Shown here: positions 1 through 5,362 of the stretch, in pieces | How positions within the stretch are numbered: the stretch's first letter is position 1 | Layout: the number at the start of each line of letters is the position of its first letter | Origin: Crocinitomix sp. | GTDB taxonomy: Bacteria; Bacteroidota; Bacteroidia; Flavobacteriales_D; Crocinitomicaceae | Assembly (NCBI GenBank): GCA_020849935.1 | Contig: JADZFJ010000046.1 | Location: 1-10,062, forward strand | Length of the DNA stretch: 10,062 nucleotides | Direction: 5' to 3' | The notes under the pieces: model-generated | What the model was told of the DNA's origin: nothing | The model's database searches: none | Seen by the model: the letters and a program-made list of their open reading frames with translations, nothing else | Translations under genes and position numbers: made by a program

Positions 1-1
1 A

Positions 2-526
2 GGTGGCATGGCCGAATATCAAAATTCGAGAAACAGACTCAGCCAGAGACGCGGAGTCGATCGAATTTGGCAAGCGCTTCATCTGTATCATTTAGGAAAA
101 GTAGATAAAATTATGATTGTGGGGGCCAATGGCGACTTGGTGGACAAAGGGTTGAATGAAGGTCAACAATTTAAACAAGTCCTCTTGGATTTTGGGATTC
201 CAGAATCAGATCTTATTATTGAAGATCAATCAAAAAACACCTATCAAAATGCACAGGAGGCGTATCGAATCATTCAAACCCATCCTGAAATTAGCACTAC
301 GCTTTTAGTCACCTCTGCTTTGCATGCACCACGTGCTGAAGCTTGTTTCGAAAAAGCAGGATTCGTAAAATTTACCACGTTTACCACCGATCATTACACT
401 GGAATAACCCGTGGTTATACTTTCGATCAATATATCCTTCCGAACATCACCGTTATGGGCGATTGGAGCAAATTAATCCACGAATGGGTTGGGTATATTT
501 CCTATTGGGCAATGGGGTATATTTAA
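2..526 (+). CDS. YdcF/ElyC-like DUF218 domain protein, 5' truncated by the window edge
   Basis: This is the C-terminal part of a DUF218 (YdcF/SanA/ElyC-like) protein. Family members are envelope-associated proteins; E. coli ElyC affects peptidoglycan and enterobacterial common antigen metabolism, but most are biochemically undefined. The reading frame is open to the window edge: two Gly codons precede the ATG at position 8, giving GGM, which matches the conserved Gly-Gly after the first strand of the domain. That ATG is therefore probably internal. Counting from it, other family marks are VGANG (residues 38-42), the NTYQNA motif (77-82), the TSALHAPRAE helix start (102-111) and a C-terminal HEWVGYISYW segment (159-168) like the end of ElyC. 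Any N-terminal membrane segments would lie off the window. The next gene, bshA, starts 174 bases on with its own likely promoter. The family call is fairly sure; the role is not. Confidence 0.8.
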   Translation, partial: GGMAEYQNSRNRLSQRRGVDRIWQALHLYHLGKVDKIMIVGANGDLVDKGLNEGQQFKQVLLDFGIPESDLIIEDQSKNTYQNAQEAYRIIQTHPEISTTLLVTSALHAPRAEACFEKAGFVKFTTFTTDHYTGITRGYTFDQYILPNITVMGDWSKLIHEWVGYISYWAMGYI

Positions 527-619
527 GTTTTACATTCTTGGATTGCTAAGACATTTTTATACGCTTTTTATTTCACGATTTTAATTTTTACAGATCGTAT
601 TTTTATTGTTTTTCATCCT

Positions 620-627
620 TAACTTTG
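620..627 (+). promoter_or_regulatory. Candidate -7 promoter element for bshA
   Basis: The sequence TAACTTTG matches the Bacteroidota sigma-A -7 consensus TAnnTTTG exactly. It would give a leader of about 65 bases before the bshA ATG. I see no TTG at the preferred spacing upstream; the nearest, at 606-608, is only 11 bases away. The call therefore rests on the -7 box alone. Confidence 0.4.
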
Positions 628-700
628 AACAAGTTTTTGGCTGTCGTGTTATACAGTCAGATTGACATAGAAAAATCAAAATTAATTAGATCTAAATAAA

Positions 701-1846
701 ATGAAAATTGGAATAGTGCTCTACCCTACTTTCGGGGGGAGCGGGATTGTAGCAACCGAATTAGGTAAAGCATTGGCGGAAAAAGGACATGAAATTCATT
801 TTATTTCGTATAATCATCCTGTTAAATTAGATCATTTTTTACCAAATATTCGTTACCACGAAGTGCGTCCTTTTCATTATCCTTTATTTGATTATCAGCC
901 CTATGAATTGGCCTTGACAAGTAAATTGGTGGACGTTACGCGTTACGAAGGACTTGATATTTTACACGTTCACTACGCTATTCCCCATGCGTCGGCGGCT
1001 TACTTTGCAAAACAAATTCTCAAAACGCACGGAATCAATATTCCGTTTATCACCACATTGCACGGAACAGACATCACATTAGTTGGAAAACAACCTTCCT
1101 TTGAACCAGTGATTACGTTTAGCATCAACGAATCAGATGCGGTAACGGTAGTTTCTGAAAGTTTGAAACGAGATACCTATCGTCATTTTGCCGTGACCAA
1201 CGATATTGAAGTAATTCCAAATTTTGTGGAGCATTCACACTATTGTTCGGTGCCAAAACCAGCTGATTTAGCCAAAAGAGCTGCAATTGCGCCCAATGGT
1301 GAACGAATTATCAGCCATGTCTCTAACTTCAGAAAGGTAAAACGAATTGAGGATGTCGTGTATGTTTTCGACAAAATTCTCAAACAAATGCCCGCCAAAT
1401 TAGTCTTGGCTGGTGATGGTCCTGAACGCTACCACATCGAACAATTATGCGCCGAATTAGGAATTTGTGGCAATGTAGAAATGGTTGGAAATGTTCAACA
1501 AGCTTCCGAAATTTATTGTATCAGCGATTTATTTTTATTGCCATCAGAAACCGAAAGTTTTGGATTAGCAGCCCTTGAAGCGCTTGCCTCTGGAGTACCC
1601 GTAATTTCTAGTAATAGCGGCGGATTACCAGAAGTCAATAAACACGGTTATTCAGGTTATTTGAGTAATGTTGGTGATGTGGAAGATATGGCTAAAAATG
1701 CTTTATCCATCCTTGCAACAGACGAAGAATTAAATAAATTCAAAAAACAAGCGCACGAACATTCGTTGAAGTTTAGTTTAAAAGAAATTTTACCTAAATA
1801 TGAATTGATTTATGAGCGTTTGGTGAGCTCGGTAACGATCAAATAG
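701..1846 (+). CDS. bshA: N-acetyl-alpha-D-glucosaminyl L-malate synthase BshA (bacillithiol biosynthesis)
   Basis: BshA is a cytoplasmic GT4-family retaining glycosyltransferase. It transfers GlcNAc from UDP-GlcNAc to L-malate, the first step of bacillithiol synthesis; BshB then deacetylates and BshC adds cysteine. The protein is 381 residues, the usual length. It opens with MKIGIVLYPTFGGSGIVATELG, carries HVHYAIPHA (89-97) and TLHGTD (119-124), and has a second Rossmann domain with the donor-site segments VSNFRKVKR (207-215) and AGDGPER (237-243). The EX7E motif of GT4 enzymes is E285...E293, within ETESFGLAALE. The ATG is preceded by an A/T-rich leader without a Shine-Dalgarno site, normal for Bacteroidota. 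No bshB or bshC lies in the window. The stop codon is two bases from that of the opposing kinase gene. A generic GT4 transferase is the alternative, but the N-terminal signature is specific. Confidence 0.93.
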   Translation: MKIGIVLYPTFGGSGIVATELGKALAEKGHEIHFISYNHPVKLDHFLPNIRYHEVRPFHYPLFDYQPYELALTSKLVDVTRYEGLDILHVHYAIPHASAAYFAKQILKTHGINIPFITTLHGTDITLVGKQPSFEPVITFSINESDAVTVVSESLKRDTYRHFAVTNDIEVIPNFVEHSHYCSVPKPADLAKRAAIAPNGERIISHVSNFRKVKRIEDVVYVFDKILKQMPAKLVLAGDGPERYHIEQLCAELGICGNVEMVGNVQQASEIYCISDLFLLPSETESFGLAALEALASGVPVISSNSGGLPEVNKHGYSGYLSNVGDVEDMAKNALSILATDEELNKFKKQAHEHSLKFSLKEILPKYELIYERLVSSVTIK

Positions 1847-1848
1847 GA

Positions 1849-2424
1849 CTAAACCCGATCGATTGAAATAACTTGGGTAAATAGCAATAAATCTGCTGAA
1901 ACAGGTTCTTTTTGATATTCGATAGGAGCATTTGTTTTTAAGGAAATTGTGATAAATCCTAAACCAGCCCCACCTTTTGCTGACATTGTTCCATTAGACA
2001 AGGTGTCCATGTACATGGTTTTAATGTCTTCGTGCGAAAGGTTATTTAATTGATCGATACGATTTGTCAATTTATCAGCCACCGCTGCGGAAACCAAATT
2101 CCCAAAAGTGATGCGATAATTCGTTGCTTGTTGTAAGACAATTAAAAAAGAAACTTGATTTCCGTTATTATCTCTCTCGGCATGGATTCGAATATTTTGC
2201 AGCCCTTCTACCAAAATGCTGAACATTCGTTTAATTGTGCTTTTTTTATCCCCCGACTCTAACATTTGTTCTTCCACATTAGTAGTCAGTGAATTAAGCA
2301 AATCTTGGGAAAATTCACCAAAGTGCGCCATAATGATTTTTCCATCATCATGCGAACTATTTTCCCCAAAAATCAATTGAAATTGGGAGTTACATTTATC
2401 TACTAAAGCACTTTTTTGTAACAT
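1849..2424 (-). CDS. SiaB-family protein kinase (DUF6272), GHKL-like
   Basis: This 191-residue protein matches the SiaB/DUF6272 family, small kinases with a GHKL (histidine-kinase-like) ATP-binding fold. In Pseudomonas, SiaB phosphorylates the anti-sigma-antagonist-like protein SiaC, which controls a diguanylate cyclase; Bacteroidota homologues are mostly unstudied. Visible features are an N-box-like segment with E73 and N77 (VEGLQNIRIHAE, residues 72-83), a G-box GGAGLG (151-156) followed by a strand, and a C-terminal strand pair. There is no signal peptide or membrane segment, so it is probably cytoplasmic. No SiaA phosphatase, SiaC or GGDEF gene flanks it. It ends two bases from bshA on the opposite strand. 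An anti-sigma-factor kinase of the RsbW/SpoIIAB type is the nearest alternative, because the fold is shared. Confidence 0.78.
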   Translation of the reverse strand: MLQKSALVDKCNSQFQLIFGENSSHDDGKIIMAHFGEFSQDLLNSLTTNVEEQMLESGDKKSTIKRMFSILVEGLQNIRIHAERDNNGNQVSFLIVLQQATNYRITFGNLVSAAVADKLTNRIDQLNNLSHEDIKTMYMDTLSNGTMSAKGGAGLGFITISLKTNAPIEYQKEPVSADLLLFTQVISIDRV

Positions 2425-2454
2425 TTCAGTTATACTGCTCTCAAATTAACGTGC

Positions 2455-2487
2455 GAAAGATAAATAAATTATCACAGAAACTCACAA
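2455..2487 (-). promoter_or_regulatory. Candidate promoter for the SiaB-family kinase gene
   Basis: On the minus strand, TTG (2485-2487) is followed after 22 bases by TATCTTTC (2455-2462). The second box differs from the Bacteroidota -7 consensus TAnnTTTG only in its last base. The spacing is within the usual range. The box ends about 30 bases before the ATG. Confidence 0.4.
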
Positions 2488-2544
2488 AAATTCAAATAAA
2501 AAAACATAATTAATATTAGATTTAATCTAAGTGTTTAAACGGAG

Positions 2545-3033
2545 TCAATTTTTTTCTTTCAAATTAGTCACAATTTTAGCCACCGCAGGGCAGACCAAGG
2601 TATTCTGATACGTCAAATCTAAAATTTGATACATGTTCTTTCGATTCGTGTGTGGGTACTCGCTGCACGCCTGTGGTCGCACATCATAAACGAAACATTT
2701 ATTGTCTTCCATCAAAAAAGGACAAGGCGACGATTTTAACACATAATCATTGTCTTCATCCACCCGCAAATATTCTTCGATAAATTCAACTGGTTTCTTT
2801 TTGAACAACTTAGCTAATCTTTTAATGTCTTGTTCTTTAAAAATTGGGCTGGTGGTTTTGCAACAATTTGCACATGCTAGACAATCTAATCGTTTAAACA
2901 CGGCATCGTGCTCTTGCTCAAATTTTTTATCGAGATCGCGCTTCGGAACTTTGCGCATCTTTTTTAAAAAGCTCGCATTTTCGACACTTTGTGCCTTACT
3001 TTTTTGCAAAATTTGTTTGAATTCTTCTTTCAC
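2545..3033 (-). CDS. YkgJ-family cysteine-cluster protein (putative zinc/iron-chelating)
   Basis: This 162-residue cytoplasmic protein belongs to the YkgJ/CxxCxxCC family, annotated as putative Zn- or Fe-chelating; the biochemical role is unproven. The eight cysteines are C51, C54, C57, C58 (the CxxCxxCC motif), C104, C113, C123 and C148. They are spaced as in the family, with SPCPFL, KCFVYDVRPQAC and EYP marking its core. A basic, probably helical N-terminus of about 50 residues precedes the first cysteine. The start is GTG at 3031-3033: no in-frame ATG exists between it and the upstream stop at 3091-3093, and the first internal ATG (M26) would shorten the N-terminal arm. The gene is divergent from the flavoprotein gene, with 158 bases between them. 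The family call is sure, the ligand is not. Confidence 0.88.
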   Translation of the reverse strand: MKEEFKQILQKSKAQSVENASFLKKMRKVPKRDLDKKFEQEHDAVFKRLDCLACANCCKTTSPIFKEQDIKRLAKLFKKKPVEFIEEYLRVDEDNDYVLKSSPCPFLMEDNKCFVYDVRPQACSEYPHTNRKNMYQILDLTYQNTLVCPAVAKIVTNLKEKN

Positions 3034-3143
3034 ACGTACAAAGGTGAGGAATTTAGTCGGGATGAGGGTAAAAGTTGAATTAGATTTTTTTTATAATGCA
3101 ACCAGCTACTAATTTTAGTACGATTATTCCCCATTTCAGAGTG

Positions 3144-3169
3144 TTGAATTATTAATATTAGTACTTTCG
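3144..3169 (+). promoter_or_regulatory. Weak candidate promoter for the flavoprotein gene
   Basis: TTG (3144-3146) and TACTTTCG (3162-3169) lie 15 bases apart, upstream of the ATG at 3192. The second box has one mismatch to TAnnTTTG, and the spacing is a little short for a Bacteroidota promoter. The box sits inside a short GTAC-TTTC-GTAC inverted repeat. Confidence 0.28.
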
Positions 3170-3191
3170 TACCACTTTGAAAAATGATTAA

Positions 3192-4685
3192 ATGAACGAT
3201 GATAAATTTGATTTAGTGGTGATGGGGGGCGGCCCTGCAGGTTATGCCGCAGCCATGCGAGCAATTGATTATGGTAAAAGGGTCTGTTTAGTCGAAAACG
3301 TTCGGGTGGGAGGCGCAGGAGTTTACAATGGGGCTTTGAGTTCTAAAACCTTGTGGGAATTATCGCAACGGATTAAAAATGTGAATGATACCATCGTTTC
3401 GATTGGAAGAGAAAAATTTGAAATTTCTTGGGAAGAGGTGAAACGTACTTTAGAAGAAGCCATTTTTGAACGAAAATTTCAATACTCTTGTCACATTAAT
3501 CTACTTAAAAGTCAACGAGAGGATTTGTTTTCGTATAGACGAGGTTTTGCAAAAATCATTTCTCCAAATCAGGTGGCCATTCACCGTGAAAATGAAGAGG
3601 ATTTAGTGATTGATACCGATTATATCATTATTGCCACAGGCAGTCGACCGCGGAAGTTACCAGACATTTTATCAGATGAAAAAGTTATTTTTACCAGCGA
3701 TGGCATCGATTCAATTGAAGAATATCCAAAAAGTTTAGTAATTGTTGGGGCAGGTGTTATTGGGTGCGAATACGCGACGATTTTCTCAAATTTTGGTAAA
3801 ACTAAAGTCTATTTAATTGATAGAGCCGATCATATTTTACCCTTTGAAGATGATGATATTTCTAAAATCGTCTCTGAAAATCTTCAAAAAAACGGGGTTA
3901 CTATTCACAATAACGCACAATTGGTGCGCATGGAAATTGTCAATGGTGAAGTTGAATATGAAATTGATACAGATGGCGTTAGAGAAGTGATTCACGTTGA
4001 AAAGGCTTTGCTTTCGGTAGGAAGGGTCGCCAACTTTGAAAATATTGGTTTAGAAGCAGTTGGGATTAATAAAGGTGCAAGCGGTCGTTTTATTGGGGAC
4101 GATGATACACAAACCAATATCCCGAATATTTTTGCTGTAGGGGACGTTTCGGGAAGAATTTCCTTAGTGAACATGGGCGAAATAGAAGGTCGTCATGCAG
4201 TAGAACGAATGTTTGGCAATAAACTAAATCGAATCTCTTACGACAATGTGTGTACCATTATGTTCTTAGAACCTGAGGTGGCTTCGGTAGGAATGAATGA
4301 AAAACAATGTCTTGAAGGAAATATTCCGTGTAAAATCGTAAAGTTGGATTATTCGGTAATCGCTCGTGCCATTGCCATGCGCAAAACGCAAGGTTTCTTT
4401 AAAATCATTGTAACCAATGACGATGAAATGAAAATATTGGGAATGCGTGCCGTTGGCGAACATGCTTCAAGTGCCATACAAGCGGTTGCTTTATTAATTA
4501 AAATGAACAAAGGAATTGCTGAATTAGCCGAGTTAATTCACCCGCATCCATCCATTGTGGAAGGCGTTCAAGAATGTGTGAGAATGCTCATGAATCGTTC
4601 GATTTTCAAATCGTCCGTTTTTAAGGATAAATTAGAATGTTATAGTTTAGTGAATGGAGTCAAAACTCCTTTACAAAGGCTCTAA
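3192..4685 (+). CDS. Dihydrolipoamide-dehydrogenase-like FAD/NAD(P) oxidoreductase lacking both redox cysteines
   Basis: This 497-residue cytoplasmic flavoprotein has the full fold of class I pyridine nucleotide disulfide oxidoreductases. Seen in order are the FAD Rossmann motif GGGPAG (12-17) with E35 at the end of the second strand, an ATG segment (148-150), the NAD(P) motif GAGVIG (186-191) ending in D210 (which favours NADH), the FAD motif GDV (317-319), and the dimerisation domain with H452 and E457 of the HPSIVE motif. Where lipoamide dehydrogenase has GGTCLNVGCIPSK, this protein reads GGAGVYNGALSSK (40-52), so both cysteines are gone (G43 and A48). It cannot do dithiol-disulfide exchange by the usual route. 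It may be an NAD(P)H oxidoreductase or transhydrogenase; E. coli SthA also lacks the second cysteine. That function is inference. No 2-oxoacid dehydrogenase genes are nearby. An automated label of lipoamide dehydrogenase would be misleading. Confidence 0.88.
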   Translation: MNDDKFDLVVMGGGPAGYAAAMRAIDYGKRVCLVENVRVGGAGVYNGALSSKTLWELSQRIKNVNDTIVSIGREKFEISWEEVKRTLEEAIFERKFQYSCHINLLKSQREDLFSYRRGFAKIISPNQVAIHRENEEDLVIDTDYIIIATGSRPRKLPDILSDEKVIFTSDGIDSIEEYPKSLVIVGAGVIGCEYATIFSNFGKTKVYLIDRADHILPFEDDDISKIVSENLQKNGVTIHNNAQLVRMEIVNGEVEYEIDTDGVREVIHVEKALLSVGRVANFENIGLEAVGINKGASGRFIGDDDTQTNIPNIFAVGDVSGRISLVNMGEIEGRHAVERMFGNKLNRISYDNVCTIMFLEPEVASVGMNEKQCLEGNIPCKIVKLDYSVIARAIAMRKTQGFFKIIVTNDDEMKILGMRAVGEHASSAIQAVALLIKMNKGIAELAELIHPHPSIVEGVQECVRMLMNRSIFKSSVFKDKLECYSLVNGVKTPLQRL

Positions 4686-4700
4686 CCAAAATTAGTGCAA

Positions 4701-4737
4701 AAAAAAGGCTGCCTATTAAATTTAGACAGCCTTTTTT
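4701..4737. terminator. Bidirectional intrinsic terminator between convergent genes
   Basis: AAAAAAGGCTG (4701-4711) and CAGCCTTTTTT (4727-4737) form a perfect 11-bp stem around a 15-base AT-rich loop, in which CT and AG can pair further after one mismatch. The T-tract follows the GC core in both directions. It can serve the flavoprotein gene on + and the DUF5606 gene on -, whose stops flank it. Confidence 0.85.
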
Positions 4738-4752
4738 AGTATCCTATAGATT

Positions 4753-5184
4753 TTATTCTTCTTCCTCACTTCCAGCGGCTACGGCCTCTGCAACTTCAGT
4801 TTCTTTGGTAATAAATCCTTTTTCAACCAATACATTATACCACTGAAATAATTTTCGAATATCCGATTCAAAAACACGCTCTTGATCGTAATCTGGTAAA
4901 AAACTAGCTAACTCAGTTCTCAATACTGCCCCATTCTCTTTGTGACTAATTGATTTATCGTAGCCCACTTTCTCTGCTAATTTTGTAAACACTTCCGCTA
5001 GCGGAACATCTTCTGAGTAGGTGTAGATACTTATATCTTCAAGCGCCGAAATTTTATCTGAAGCAAATGCAGGAAACTTTTTCCCTGTATCTAACGATTC
5101 TACAATAATATTGTTTCTTCCTTGCGCAGCTACTTTATAAAGTCCTGGTTTTCCTGAAATAGCAATTAATCCTTTTAATTTCAT
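4753..5184 (-). CDS. DUF5606 family protein (conserved in Bacteroidota)
   Basis: This 143-residue cytoplasmic protein is of a family widespread in Bacteroidota and without an assigned function. The N-terminal part, about residues 1-57, is the recognisable beta-rich domain: ISGKPGLYKV (9-18), NNIIVESLDTGKKFPAF (24-40), then DKISALEDISIY (43-54). The middle is helical and contains LPDYDQERVFESDIRKLFQWYNVL (96-119), also typical of the family. The tail is acidic, ending in four Glu residues. There are no cysteines, signal peptide or membrane segments. The start ATG has an A/T-rich leader. It is a single gene convergent with the flavoprotein gene; no peptide deformylase or other commonly linked gene is present here. 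Confidence 0.85.
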   Translation of the reverse strand: MKLKGLIAISGKPGLYKVAAQGRNNIIVESLDTGKKFPAFASDKISALEDISIYTYSEDVPLAEVFTKLAEKVGYDKSISHKENGAVLRTELASFLPDYDQERVFESDIRKLFQWYNVLVEKGFITKETEVAEAVAAGSEEEE

Positions 5185-5207
5185 TTATTCAATTTTACAA
5201 TCGGTGG

Positions 5208-5215
5208 CAAAAATA
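5208..5215 (-). promoter_or_regulatory. Candidate -7 promoter element for the DUF5606 gene
   Basis: On the minus strand this reads TATTTTTG, an exact TAnnTTTG match, 23 bases before the ATG. That would give a very short leader. No TTG is present at a good distance upstream, and AT-rich sequence makes chance matches likely. Confidence 0.35.
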
Positions 5216-5362
5216 AAAAATTATCCATCTTTATGGTTCATTTTTATGAATTAAATGAGGATCCACCTTTAACCTCATCACATTCAAGTTTTTAATTATT
5301 CTAATTTACAATGAATGAAAAATATTCAATGTGGTAATCTTTTTGAGCTAAAAAGCTTGGCA

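Noticed and set aside
343..549. A 68-codon plus-strand frame overlapping the DUF218 gene
   Set aside because: It lies in another frame of a recognised domain and has no support of its own.
1836..1864. CGATC...GATCG inverted repeat across the bshA/kinase stop codons
   Set aside because: It is only 5 bp of stem, with a loop of about 17 bases and no T-tract; too weak to be a terminator.
2750..3112. A 120-codon plus-strand frame opposite the YkgJ-family gene
   Set aside because: It is the complement of a conserved cysteine-cluster gene; the Ser/Phe/Asn-rich product has no family marks.
3158..3172. GTAC-TTTC-GTAC and the repeated TTAGTAC strings as a possible operator
   Set aside because: The stems are 4 bp and the repeats short; expected by chance in AT-rich intergenic DNA.
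3992..4463. Two minus-strand frames inside the flavoprotein gene
   Set aside because: Both are antisense to conserved FAD and dimerisation segments.
3192..4685. Call as lpdA / dihydrolipoyl dehydrogenase
   Set aside because: Both catalytic cysteines are absent and no 2-oxoacid dehydrogenase subunit is nearby, so the gene symbol would assert a reaction the protein is unlikely to perform.
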